Source: Ephemerocybe angulata
Taxonomy: Eukaryota; Basidiomycota; Agaricomycetes; Agaricales; Psathyrellaceae
DNA: 64,000 nt
Assembly (NCBI GenBank): GCA_013368325.1
Contig: JAACJK010000002.1
Location: forward strand, 186,001-250,000
Reading direction: 5' to 3'
Shown here: piece after piece, positions 21,206-33,455 of the stretch
Layout of the letters: each line of letters opens with the position of its first letter
How positions within the stretch are numbered: position 1 is the stretch's first letter
The notes under the pieces: generated by a model
Seen by the model: the letters and a program-made list of their open reading frames with translations, nothing else
Told to the model about the DNA's origin: nothing
Databases searched by the model: none
Position numbers and translations under genes: made by a program

Positions 21206-24200
21206 CTAGACAAGATCCGCCGGGACCTTAACCTTCGACACATCAAAGAACAGGGCCTTGGCGTTCCTCCCAACCCTTCTCCACATGTCGGCTTGCCTCA
21301 GTGCATATGCCTTGTGGCCTGGGGAGAGGGCATTTGGGGCCCATCCCATCGCACGGTCACTAGAGTAAGACGCAAATCTGACGAACCACTCCATCTCAGA
21401 TTCAACCATAATCAGCTCCTCCGCCCATCTGTCGCGCCTGGAGCATGCGCGGATCCAGCTGACCCGATATACTAGCAAATTTAATCAGACCAGAGGTGCG
21501 TAAAGAAAGCATCTCGAGAAACTCACATTCCTCAACATAGCCGGAGGTCCTACGAGAACCTTTTACTTTCCAGATCCACGACAACTCCTCTTCACGCTTG
21601 TCCCGAGCATTGGGGTCGTACACAGCAGAGATTGCCTTGGTGTCGGCCGGGGTAATCTCTTCAAACTCGGGGTGATCCTGTAAAGCCTTGAGCCGCTTTA
21701 GCGCCCAGACCGCAAGATCGTAGTGCTTGAGGTGTAGCCGGAGGGATCGCCCGATCTCATTTATAGCAGCATAACTCCTGGTACGTCCTTCTTGGCCTTC
21801 GGTGAGCTTACGATGCCTCTTCCTATACTCAAATGACTTTCGAGCAATGTCCATCCGGACACCCTGTAGAGCTTCATTAGCTTGGGAAACCCTGAGCTCG
21901 ACTTCTGCTTCGGCGACACCTTCCCACCCTTCCGGTAGATCGTCGAAGCTGGAGGGAAGGGGAAGGATGATGTTCTCCTCGTCTTCTTCGGAGCTTTCTT
22001 TAGGGGGTAGAGCTGGATGGTCGCAGGAGCAGTCTTCCTCGCATATGCAGAAGTTTCGATCTATAGGGCTTTTTCGATTCTTCTTCGGGAGCTTGACGCC
22101 TCGCCAAAGCTTCGACGCCTGCCCTGTTAGATCGGCGATTTGGGTTACTAGAGTCTCCCGTTTCTTCTCGACCTCTAGGGCAAACTTGACCTCTGGATTC
22201 CCTTTGGGCGTCTTGAAGGCCTTCACCCCCCCAGAGATGAACGACCGTACTTGGATTCTAGAACCAGTCAGCACCTTCCCTGATCATGGGAGTATAGACA
22301 ACTGACTGCGTTTCCTGTAGCTCGATACCACGAGCGACCCACTTGACGGTGGCTGGAGAGCGCTTCCCCTTCCTAGCCAATCCCATTAGCCTTGCTTGCG
22401 TTTCGGCCTTCCCTTCAACTTCACGAGTATAACTAAGGGTTTACCGTACAGAATGAGTGGCGGGCGTACCTGGGATCACAACCGCGTTGTACTTGTCCAT
22501 CGCTGTGACGTCCTTCGACCTGCGTTTGTTAGCCTTAACCATTTGTTTTTGCCAGCGCCTCCGCTGATCCGCCGTCACTGTAGAGTCCAAGTTGTTAAAG
22601 TCCTCGGCCGATGCTTTCGCCATATTAGTGGCAAGCTCATGTTGATCATTGAGGTATTCAACTGGGTCCCTTGTCAGTACGACCCATCGATGATAAGAGA
22701 CGATATAAGCCCACCCATTCCTTGCAATTTTCGCCAATTGCTGTCTCGCATAGACGCGTCTAAGGTCTCCGCTCGATGGGCCAGGGTCATTTGCCTGGTC
22801 ATGTCCGCCACGCCGTTCATCGTAGACCACAAAGACTCGAGGATTTCCCCACTGGCTACAGCGGCTCCCGGGGAAAATGTGGGGGCGTATCTAGAAAGGC
22901 ATTCGCTCTTGTGGCCGTGAACATGGAAGAGGCCGATCAAGAATTGCATTTCCATAGTCGAAGGCAAGCCAGGGTAGTTCCCATTTGCAACCCTCTCTCG
23001 AAAGTTGACACAGTACTGGCAATTGACGTCGTAGGCGAAACGGGTACCCGGGGTCTTACCTGCCTCGGTGGTGATCGATGCTTCGCTCAAGGCCAAGTCG
23101 ATGTTTAGTTGCCTGGAACGGGCGTGAGTCACTGTGTCCTTTAGCTGGAGGCTCGGCCGAATTGCGTCTCGGCCGTGCCAGTGCAATAATCGGACGTACC
23201 GCTCGCCCTTCTGCAAGTCCACTCCAGAGCCTGGGGCGAAACATCCATGTCGGGCACAGGCTATGGCGACGAAGCCAGAGCAGTCATAGCCCTTCTTTTC
23301 CTTGTTCTTGTCCGCAGTCGCTCTGTGCTGAAGGCACGTTGGCTCCTTTAAGACCGGTAAGCAATGATTCAGTTCTAGGTTGGTTATACCCTACCTGATA
23401 AACCTCCTTGGTACCTTTCAAGTGCTGAGCTAGCTTCTCATTCTCCACGACATACCCCGCCCCGTCCGTAAGCCAAACGATCTTCTCCTCTCCCTGAATC
23501 TCCAGATGGTTGAGAACGAAATTGCCGTCGGCCGTAAGGTACCTCCAATACTTCCACCTGCAGAACAAGTGAGGCTCGGCCGGAGGGGAATGAAAGTGAA
23601 CGGGGCCCACCCAAGTTTGTCTGATTTCCAATCGGCCGGAAGGTTGATTCCTGGTTGGGGACATACGGGGCAGAAGGTCGCCAGCTCCGAACGCTTCGGC
23701 TTCCGCAGGGGCTCGTGAACACCGAAGCCTTTCCTTTTCAGCTCGGTTAAGTAGTTCCACTGCTGCCATGCTCGGGTGAGCTCTCGGGTGCGGTCCTGCA
23801 ACCAAGGGAGTTCAGCGTCGAACCCAACTTCGGTACAATGGAACTTACTGGCACTTCATCCGGAAAGATGTAGTTCGTCATCCTGCTGAGGATCTGGGTG
23901 TACGTCTCGGCCGAGACGTGCGCATGAATCTTAGAGAAGTGGAACTCCCGGAGCTGCTGGAACGTGAAGGCTGTGTTCGTCTCTTCCGAGGTCACTGGAT
24001 AAAGCCCCATTTTCAGAAGATCAACGTCCTTCCTCTCGCTGGGGCAGAGGCACCGGAAGACGGGGAGATAATGGATTCCATTTGTATGGACGATGGTCAT
24101 TATGAGGTCCTTACCCACAGTACCAGCAGGAGGAGCACTGCCAAACGAAGGATCGTCGTAAAAGTCATTACTGGATCTGTCGTCCATTCCAGTGAGGGTA

Positions 24201-24902
24201 AGGACCTGAGCTTCTAATCCTTCCAAGGGCTCATTGTACTCGGGGCATGGCGACCCACCATGCCCCAGGCATATGATGGTACCCACTTGCCAAAGCCAAG
24301 CAGGTTCCCAATGCGCACCAGTCCAAGCCTCGATCCGATGCAGCGGGTTCGAGCGATGTGCTTCACGGCAGCAAAGGCGACACGTCCGAGGTGTTCCAAT
24401 GCAATCGAGGCAGCGGATCTCCGTCTCTCACTTTCCACAAGAACAAAGATCTTGTCCTTGTGCCTCGCCTTGGAGAATGGTGTCAAGGTAAACAGCTTTG
24501 TTATCGCTGATCCACTCTTCCATATAATCGTGCGTCGTCTAGTATCGGCCGGAATCAGCTCGAATTCATCCCTTTATGAAGGATTCGTACCTTCCCCTCA
24601 CTCGTTTCGGCCCCCTCATGTTTCTCGAACGCTTTATAGTTGAAGTCCGCTTTAGCTTCGGCATCCGCAGGAAGGTAGGTAGGACCAAAGTCAGCGTCTT
24701 CATCACTGAGGTCCTGAGGGTACCATTCGTCCTCTTGAAGCGGCTTTGGCACCGGAGGTTTGATAGGAGAAGGCTGTTTGGCTCGAGCCCCGCCCGACGC
24801 CAGGGGTACGAGGCGAGTCCTTTCACCTCGGCTGGTTTGGGAGGTAATAACCACGTGTTCCTCACAGCCATCGGGATCTATAGCGATCTTTCTCGGTGCC
24901 AT
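21206..24902 (-). CDS. KDZ-family DNA transposase with one in-frame TGA
   Basis: A long multi-exon gene (about 1000 aa) of the Kyakuja-Dileera-Zisupton class. The N-terminal cysteine cluster (CSCGK, RCLDCIGT, CRLCC, REAHRSNPLH) precedes VHTNGIHYL and AFTFQQLREFH. Next is FCPVCPQPGINLP, then the RNase-H-like core: Asp in TADGNF (23527-23529), Asp in YDVNCQY (23028-23030) and Glu in GEILESLWS (22836-22847). The helical tail (HRAETLDASMRDSNW, VYDPNARDK, RDRWAEEL) is complete. Introns are 50-65 nt, for example 23610..23558, and all joins checked are in phase. The one defect is a TGA at 24430..24428 inside the cysteine cluster, where CGA (Arg) would keep the frame. No intron fits there, so the gene may be inactive, or the base may differ in the living genome. 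Such enzymes move their element by cut and paste. Confidence 0.85.
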
Positions 24903-25042
24903 GTGGGGAGGAGAGTATTAGGAAGGGGAGGGGAGGGGGAGGAAGAAATTTGACGTCGTCGGCTGGGCTTTAAGCGTTCTGGCGGCCTCTTGGCCTGGGT
25001 ATCAAAATCTTACTCTCTTTCCTTTCGTCACCTCGATCCGAA

Positions 25043-27789
25043 ATGGCATCTCCGACTCCCAGTAACCCTCCACCCCCCTCACCGTCGTTGAAAGGCGAGA
25101 CTCCTCCTGCTGCTGAGGTAGACGTGAACAAGGATGTCGATTCCGCGAATGAAGAGGAAGACCTGCCGCCCAACACGGCCATGGTCTCGTTGGAGGACGA
25201 CAAGTCCTTGGACAAGCGCTTCACGCAAGCGCAGCTCAACTACATGAACGCGCGTAAACAGGAATATCTGCATGCCACAATTAAGAAACGCTCGGTTATC
25301 ACGCGATCGGTGGGCACTCACCTGCTGGAGCAGAAGAAAGTGGACGGCCAGCCAATCAAGAAGAAAGACCGTACCGCCTTCCTTGCTGTGGGTCGTCCAT
25401 TTGTACTTTCCTTTCCTCTCAGCTCTTAACTTCAACTACGGGCAGAACATTCGACTTTGGTTCTCCCAGAGAGCTCGGAGACGTAAGAAGCTACCTCGGT
25501 GGGCAGTCAAGTGGAACGGTCGTCAGATATTCTACAAGGAGAACGTAAAAGAGATAGCGCAAACGCAGCAATCGATGTATGAGGCGAAGACAGGTGTTCG
25601 CAGTCAACCCGGAGACGACGGCCCGGGACTGACAGGAGGGGCTGGTGATGGCTTTGACCTGGAATTGGCTGGTGATGGCGACTCCGACGACGATTCCGAC
25701 GACGACGACTCGGATCCTCATGTCGATGCTGGATCCACATCCCACCAAGCCGATACCCGGCTCCCGAAACCCTTCGATTTCCTTCAGCTTGCAGTGAGTA
25801 AACATTGGGACGCCTTGGACGATGAAGAGAAGGAAGAGTACGAAAAGAAGGCGCGGGTCTGGAGGGAAGAAGGGCCTACTCCTGACGAGAAAAAACAGTA
25901 TGCGCCTCTCACCGTCGATCGTCTATCACCGGTATCTGACTTCAATGACCTCAGACTAGCAGAGAAGGAAGTCGCCCACTATTGCCGACAATTCGCAAAA
26001 GATATGTACAACCAAATGGGAGTTCGGGTCTTCATGCTCTTGAGCTACGAGGACACTGCGGGTACGATGATAGGATGTAAGCCGTAATCCCTTCGAATTC
26101 AGGCCTTTCAACTGAATATATGCGTCCAGCGATGATTGACTTCAATACGGAGCTAGGAGCTGGAAAGTCCTTCCTAAAGGATGCCCGTGGACCCATTGTG
26201 AAGTCAGGTCTCTTCCGACGATGGTGCGAATACTCGCGTGTTCAAAACACGAAACCGACGGCCGACCTTCCGAAGGGCGGTAATCTCCTCCCGCTCTCTC
26301 TCAATGACTATGGAGAACCCATCCTTCCGGACGTCTCACAGCCGACTCCCTCGGGGATACCCCCGTATGTGTACAAGCAAAAGCTCATCTGCAGCTTTGT
26401 CACCCGTTGTTATTGTGAGCCATTATGTAGCGTTTCTAACCGAACTTTATTAACTATTCCTCCATAGCCATCTCCCGCGGCGTTCCTCTAATAGGCAATG
26501 AGGTGAACAAGCGTCTAGCCCCACCCTGGAAAGCGATAGCCAAGAATCCTCGGGACTATATCTCTCGAGAGCACCTTTCGGATGAGCTCGCTCCCCATCT
26601 CGAGGAAACCAACTCCATTCGCATTCAACACTCAACCGCGATGTTGGCCCACTGGTGGGAGCGCCAACAGGCGGGGCTCATTCCTCTCGAGTTCCACAGC
26701 TATCTTGGGGAAGGCGGGAATGTCCTTCCTCGCACTCCTAGGGCGCCCTTGACCGAAGAGGAATTCGAGGCTGTCAGTAAGCGGCCAGAAGCGGAGCGGC
26801 CGAAACGCACTCGAAAGTCGACGAAAAAGGCAACACAAGGCAGGAAGGGGAAGAAGAGGGCCTCGACTACGTCTTCTTCTGAGGAAACGTCGGATAGCGA
26901 TTCCGGGGCAGAAGATGCTGACTTGGAGTCGGAGGACACTTCCGATGATCCTGTCGAACACTTATCGCAGGCCGACGAGGGTTCTCAGCCTCAAGAAGTC
27001 GACGGAGAGGAAGAGGAAGAGAAGAAGAGGAAATCCGAGGAAAAAAAGGAGAGGGATCGACTGGCGAGGGAGTCGAGGACTTTGAAGGCCCGAGAAAAAA
27101 GGGAGAAAGAGCGAGAGAGGAAGCGAAAGGAGGAAGCGGAGGCCAAGGCAAGAGCCGATGCTGAGGCAAATAGGAAAGCCGAGTTGGAGGCGGAGGCGGC
27201 AGAGAGGGCCAGGGCGGCGGCGGAGGTTGAGGCGAAGAGAAAGGCGGAGGAGGACCAGAAGGAGAAAGCAGATAGGAAGGCCAGAGCGAAGGAGAAGGCG
27301 GCGGCCAAGGTGAAGAAGGAGAAAGAGGCAAAAACGAAGGAGAAAGCGGATAAGGAGGCAAAGGAGGAGGCAAAGGCAAAGGCAAAGGCTGAAAGGGAGG
27401 CAAGGGCGAAAGAGAAGGGAGCCCTGAAGGGGAAGGGGAAGGGGGGTAAGGAGGCGAGGGGGAAAGAGCAGCCGACAGGTGGCAAGGACGAAACTGCAAT
27501 GGATGTTGACGTTCCAACCACCACCAGGCAAAAGCCGAGACCCGTGCCCAAGAAAAAGGAAAAGGTGGCCATGGACGTCGATGTTGGAGGGGTGCCGGTG
27601 ACCCCCAAGCGCCAGATTGCTGTTAAGACACAGCCCGAAACCCCGACTCGAAGGATCACAGCCTCCTTGAATAGTGTCACCTTGGAATCTGGTCGACGGT
27701 CGAGTACTCGTGAGGAGCAAGATCCCGTTCCTTCACCATCGAAGCGATCTGGTCGTGCCCGGAAGCCGACCCAACCTTGGGCATGGTAG
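25043..27789 (+). CDS. Large Lys/Glu-rich protein of unknown function, KDZ cluster
   Basis: Four exons join in frame: 25043 to about 25387, about 25446 to 26075, about 26130 to 26414 and about 26467 to 27789. Introns are about 52-58 nt. The protein is about 850 aa. It starts with an acidic Pro-rich part, then RFTQAQLNYMNARKQ and NIRLWFSQRARRRKK, which looks like a basic DNA-binding helix. An Asp/Ser acidic run follows, then HWDALDDEEKEEYEKKA, which resembles the third helix of an HMG box. A charged single-helix region (27000-27480; KAREKREK-type repeats) and a basic tail (RSGRARKPTQ) close it. It diverges head to head from the transposase, 140 bp apart, so both may share a promoter. The function is not known; DNA or chromatin binding is inferred from composition only. 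Confidence 0.7.
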
Positions 27790-27870
27790 ATCTCGACCTT
27801 TTTGTAGTGATTATCCTTCTTTCTGTAGTCTGTCCACCCACTGTCCCTGCCCCGTTCATCTTAATATATT

Positions 27871-28038
27871 CTCGTCCGAATAACTCGTCCGATTTTCTCG
27901 TCCGAATACCTTAGACTACCCTCGTCCGAATGACTCGTCCGGATACAACATCCTCGTCCGTCCGAATGCCTCGTCCGATTCACTTGCATTCTCGTCTGAA
28001 TACCTTACACGACCCTCGTCCGAATACACCACGTCCGA
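27871..28038. repeat. CTCGTCCGAATAC-type tandem repeat, left part
   Basis: Imperfect tandem copies of CTCGTCCGA-ATnC follow the stop codon of the preceding gene. The array is cut by the LTR element and continues at 34504-34540, so it existed before that insertion. A related array lies at 54255-54597. Confidence 0.85.
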
Positions 28039-29086
28039 TGATGAGGAAAGTGCTGGTGTGCGCGGAAAACACACACACACCAACACACCAACACACAGAC
28101 ACTCGATCGATGAGTGCCGGCGTCGTCTCAGGACTTGGTTCTCTCAAAATCAATATATACGATAGACCACTCGTGTAGAGATAGTCTTGATGGGTCTTGT
28201 CTTGGGGCTGGGTCTCAGTAGACTGTAGTCGAGGGTACGACGTTGAACGATGGAGGTTCTCGATAGGTAGGTTTCTCGTAAACGAGATCAAAGGCGCCGC
28301 AGAGGACGATTTGGGAGGGAATCCACACTAATGAAAGAGTGGAGGTGTTGACGAGGTCAACGGGGTGCCGGACTCGATCGCAAAATGCGAGAATCACACA
28401 GCGAGAGGTTCAGGGTGAGGGAGATCACGAACGAAGACTCAAAAACAACTGGGGTGACGATTAACTGCCTATCAAAATACAAACGGTTTAGATACTTATA
28501 CATATAATAAAATCACATGAAAGGAGGAGGAATGAGTCAGAAAGAGGATCGGATAAGAAAAAGAAGCATAGATGAAGAGATAGAAGCATGGCAGAGGGGA
28601 TAGAAGGGACCGGCGCTTGCTTGGAGGCGCGTGACGGCGCGTGATGTTGCCGGTCTGCGGCACAATTGATGGGTTGATGGCGGCGCGGCGTTTGCCGCGC
28701 GGCCTCTCGTCTCGATGATCTCGAAGGGAAACTGGGGTGCAATGGCTCTCGCAGGGTATGGTGAGGCCTGGGTGGAATGTACGAGGGCAGATAATAGGTA
28801 GGAGGCCCCCATGGGTTGGTTTGGACCAAGGGAGGAGGTGCAGCTACTCAGGGAGAGTTTTCGGTACTCACACGAGCATCCGATGCTACGTGTTTGTTAC
28901 CATGCTCATCCTGCTCTTGTAGTCTCATTTGATAATAGAATATCATGTTTTGCAAATCCTCCCCTGTCCCTTCGCCTGGTGAGGAGAGTGAGAACTCTCC
29001 TCTGGACAAGTCACTTGGATACCCGGTGCGTGGGGTTTACACGCACCGGTGCGCGAAAATTGCTATTTTCGGCACCGGGCGTATCA
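28039..29086. repeat. Left LTR (1048 bp)
   Basis: A direct repeat of 33456-34503. It contains a CA-rich run (28070-28100) and an inverted repeat near its right end in which CGCACCGGTGCG is palindromic (about 29043-29054). Confidence 0.9.
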
Positions 29087-32000
29087 TCTCCCCCAGACAA
29101 CAAATATCGACTGTCCCCAGTCGGCTGGTGTGTTGGGAGTCTCTCCAGTCTCAAATCTGACCCTCGGTTTACAGTTCCAGGTCCGAAGTCACTCGGTGTA
29201 CCCTTTCCTTTTGGCTCCCCAATTCTCAACACTCGATTTCAATCGGCCATCGACTTCTGTATCTCTGACCCTCGAATGGTTGTCCAACTCGATTTTAGGG
29301 TTCAAAGTCTCGCATTCGTCGCACTTTATCGGGTTCGATCTCAGTGCTTGATCTTAGGTATGATATACCATCGATCATTCTCATACCCGCGCCCCTATGG
29401 CAAAGTTCTACGATGTTTGTTGCAGGGTAGCACAGCAAGCGCCTTGGGCGCTTGTCACGATTTGACGATCGTCGCGATCATGTGGATTGACGTGATCGCC
29501 GGGCTCGTGCTCCGCATCTTGATCTCTGCCATCATCATCGACGCGAGCGCTTATCTGCGCTCGGGTGTCTCTGCAGGTACGTTGTCTCATAGCCGCATCC
29601 TTAGCTGACTTGGGGTATACCCAGGCCACCATCGGAGTACGTCTCATAGTCGTGAAGCTCACGAAGGAGCTGAACAGGGTAGCCTCGCGCGAACAGAGTC
29701 ACAAAGACAGTGTTGCACAGACATTCCGGTGAGTCTTGGCTCGTGGTTCACGGTGCCTTGCGTGGCTCATAGTCGTTCTTGCTCGATCTAGTCTCGATCA
29801 TTCGATACGCAGGAATTTCGTCTCGACGTTCTCCGACCCAGGCAGCACGGAGCTTCTCAGCTTCGATACACCGTCAAGTGCAGCGCGCCTGCTCGACTAT
29901 GCGAAGGTCCGGATCGGGCTCAGAGGTCCAGGGATGGTAGGGAAGTCTGGGAGTTGGGGAAGCGCGAAGGTGCACGGGTATGCCCCTTGCACTCTATCTC
30001 GTCGTCTGAATTCATTTCTCGATTTTTCTCAGCGACATCGTCTTCACGCGCGAAATTGTCGCGGTCTCTCTCCCCCAAACGAAAATCTTCGCCGTCCACG
30101 GCGTCGTAATGGGTTTTCGGGGCGTAGAGGCGAATCGAGGTGCGTATCACCTCGATCTCCTTCCACAGGTGCTGAGGGGTCTCAGGAGCGGCGAGGCGGG
30201 AGAACGAGGGCTGGTCTTTACGCGCAAGGGTCTCGTTTCGATTCCTCGGGCACAGGCAGCGTGGAGTTCGCCGCCGCACTGGGTGCAATGGGGTTTTCGA
30301 GGTGGGTTAAACCTCTCAAAGTTGTTGTTCGGCTGGCCGCTAATCCTGGACTTGCGTCATAGGCAATCGCGGCTCGTCCTTCTCGCTTCACGCGAGTTCT
30401 CAAAGTCTCGGCTTGGAAGTGAAGCTGAGGTCACGATGGGGTCTTCGCGCGTTACGCGCATGGAGGGGTACGTAGGCTTGCGACTAGGCGTCTCCCAGAT
30501 CTCGGTAAGTCTCACAGTGCTCTTTGGACTTTGCTAAATCGATTTCTCAAAGGTTGTTTCTCGAAAACTCGATGAGCGCGACACGGTGGTCGAAGGATTG
30601 TTGGTTCAACTCGCGTACGGGCTCAGTGGGTCTCCGTGACTCGGTGCGAGTTGCTGCTCGCTTTTGGGGGTCTCCCAAAGGATGCAAGGCCGTTCAGAGG
30701 ATGTTTGGGTGCCTAGGCATGTGCCATGGCTTCCCGACGCTCGGTACGTCTCAAAGCTAAGCGAGCCTTTTGCTAACTCGATTTCTCGCAGAGTTTTCGG
30801 GATCGCGCAGTGCGAGTGAAACGCCGGGTGTCCCGATGCACTCAGCACGTCAAGGTCAGGCGATTTGCCTTTGCACCGAACGTGCTGACCTTGTGGGGTG
30901 GGCATAGCGAGGTATTCGGTCGGCGAAGGCCGCTTTCGGTCTACTGAAGTTCTTCGAAGTTCTTCGACACATCTGTACGATGAATAGAGGCGTAGGGAAG
31001 GCTACGGGTCTCCCCACTCTCGGTTTGTTTCTTGTGTCTCGATTCTCTGTTTCTAAGGCACACAGGGCGGGTCTCATACAACGCGGTAGCGCGCAGAAAG
31101 TTTAAACGCTTTCGAGGGACTGGGTGAACTCAATGCGAGGTGTAGTCAACCACGTGGAAATGGAGGACAGTTCTGAAAGGTTGGGAGGACGGGGATTACC
31201 CGCGCGCTTCGCGTCTCATCAGGTCTGAGGTGCGTCTCTTTCTCTCGATCGATTCGGTTCACTTGGTCTTTCTGATTATGGTTCATAGTAATGGCGGCAC
31301 TTTGACATGCATGTCCCCAGTACGAACAATCGGTATCCAATCCTCCACGATTCATCGAGCACAAGACTTGATTCCTCCACTTCACAGGCATGGGTCGCGC
31401 CCGCGAAAATGCTGGCTTCCTGGTGCGTACCATTGGCTGATCTCGCTCTTCTTTTCCACGAAAGAAATCGCTGATGAGGGTTACTCATATAGTCATACCC
31501 TTTCCAGGGTTCTCAATATCACGGTAACCGCAGCAACAACGACGACGTGCAATGTACGTGGGGACTGCGATTCTAGCATAGCAAGGCAAGGTGCGTCTGT
31601 TTAACGAGTTCGATTCGATTTACACGAAGTCTGGTGCTCATATCTCGCGCGTCTGACCAAGTCGGCGTCGACGCTCTGTTCCGGAACTCTCATTCCGATT
31701 CAAATTCGAGGTACGCGTTCCTAGGTGCGTACTCTTTCGGTTTGTATCTTAGAGCTGACCGTTCTTTCGATCTCGATCTCGAAGGTCTTCTCAAAATCAG
31801 GACGTTTATAGGCGCCTCAGGACCTCTCGTATCTCGCCAACCTCGACTACGATTGCACGACGAATCAATTCGCCGAACACGCAGCCGTCGGAGGGTGGTG
31901 ACGAGGGTAGGGTTGGTAGCGCCGGTCTTGACTCTGGAATGAGAGTTCTGTGCGCTTCTGCGCGTCTGGTACGCTTCACTTCGTGTCTCAACGTTCTGCT

Positions 32001-33455
32001 CATATCCACACGGGGTTTCTCGATAGGGTACCCCACCGGGGTAGTTTCAAAGGTCACCGCCGGTTTAGCGGTCACAAAGGGCGAAACGTGGACAACATCG
32101 GATGTCGTACACACTCGCCCGAGTGTTTGTGCGCACGCAACACGATATCTCGGTTGTGGAGATGTGTAGGGGTCTGGGCTGGACGCAGTGGTATTGCGAG
32201 GCGCACTCGAGTCGTGTTCCGTAGCACCGGGTAGGTAGAGCAACAGAATAAAATCCTTGCGCTCCCCGGAGTTGGAATGCGCGGCACGATGCAATGCTCG
32301 ATACGAGGTAGGGCTCGATACACGGTGCGACTCAATGCGAGGCTCGAGGAGGACATAGTGACCGAGGTCGTCGCTTCCTCGAGCCTCTCTCTAAGATTCT
32401 TGTGGCGGGGACTCGACGGGCTCGCGAGCTGCGTGCAGATCGTGCACCTAAGTCAACCGAAACGCTTAAGTCGAGGCGAGGCCTCTAGAATATGATGTAC
32501 GGCTTCTCTGTGAGGTGCTCGAAGCGAGGTCTTCGCTCTAGAAAGATTTAATGCTCAGGTGAGCTCAGTGGGTTCCTCGGAACTCTTGCACGACGTGTGC
32601 TCGAGTCCCGGGATGGTTCTCAATTCGCTTCGGTCTAAGCTGGCGAGGTAGCGAGCTCGGTTCTTATCTCGGAGGTTCGATTAATATTCACGAGCACGCG
32701 GGCTACGTGAAGATAGTTCAGAACGCAATCAAAGGAGATGTGCGGAACGGTAGGAGCTGGCTGTGCTAGGCGCTTGGTACGATGGGCACGAGAAGGATAA
32801 CCTCAGTCTTCCAAAAATTCACAAACAGGGACCCTAAGCGAGCAATGGCTCGAGCACAGAGGCGATGTTTGCGAGTCTTGTAGACCGGAGGTTCGTTCAG
32901 AGGTGTGTTTCGACCCCTGCGAGCGCAGAAGCTACGCAGGGTTTACTCGAATCGATCGGCGCTTGTCTCGGTCTAGCGCTCAGAGTTCTGAGAGTTCTTC
33001 CTTGGATGAGAGTGGTACAACGGGCGCAGCCGACACGACGATATCACTTGCTCAATTCTCAATGAGGATCAACGCCTTTCGAACGCAGAAGGGGGTGGCT
33101 TTGATTAGAGATTCCCGTGGATAAGGGAGCTCGTTCAGAGGTGACTCGCGTCTCGATACCGGCGAGCACAAAGGCTGCGCCGGCGTTCAGAATCAAATCG
33201 GTTTCTCAAATCAGAGGTTCACGATGAGCGGTTTGTGAGCGGTCGCTCGTAGTCTGACTGGAGAGGCGCAAGGCGCGTGCACAGGTTCAAACAAATCGAT
33301 GTTCGATTGCTCGACGATGGGTGAACTTGAAAAGTTCTCGGGGTCTTGGGGTTCTTGTAAGGCTCTTGGTCTGAAGGCTCGGGTACGAGTTCGTTCCTCG
33401 CGGTTTGCGGGAAAAGGGGATTACGATAGATAACCCCCTCGCGGTGGGCTCCAGA
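29087..33455. other. Interior of the LTR element, no coding capacity seen
   Basis: No long reading frame matches a retroelement protein. The plus strand instead shows recurring pairs of splice-like signals about every 100-250 bp. Examples are GTACGT after 29576 with an acceptor at about 29622, GTGAGT after 29729, and AACTCGATTTCTCGCAG ending at about 30791. Many segments share GTnnGTCTCA starts and CGATTTCTC(G/A)(C/A)AG ends. This could be a multi-intron non-coding RNA, or repeated modules without function. Confidence 0.5.

Noticed and set aside
22674..22740. Premature end of the transposase after the GEILESLWS motif
   Set aside because: An intron beginning GTGGGC and ending ACCCAG joins NWRKLQGM to EYLNDQHEL in frame.
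23430..23633. Frameshift in the KDZ transposase core
   Set aside because: A 53-nt intron (23610..23558; GTGGGC...TGCAG) joins DWKSDKLG to WKYWRYLTADGNF in frame.
26867..27720. Three long minus-strand frames opposite the Lys/Glu-rich gene
   Set aside because: Leu/Pro/Ser-rich antisense of AAG/GAG repeats; the plus-strand gene has introns in phase and explains the region.
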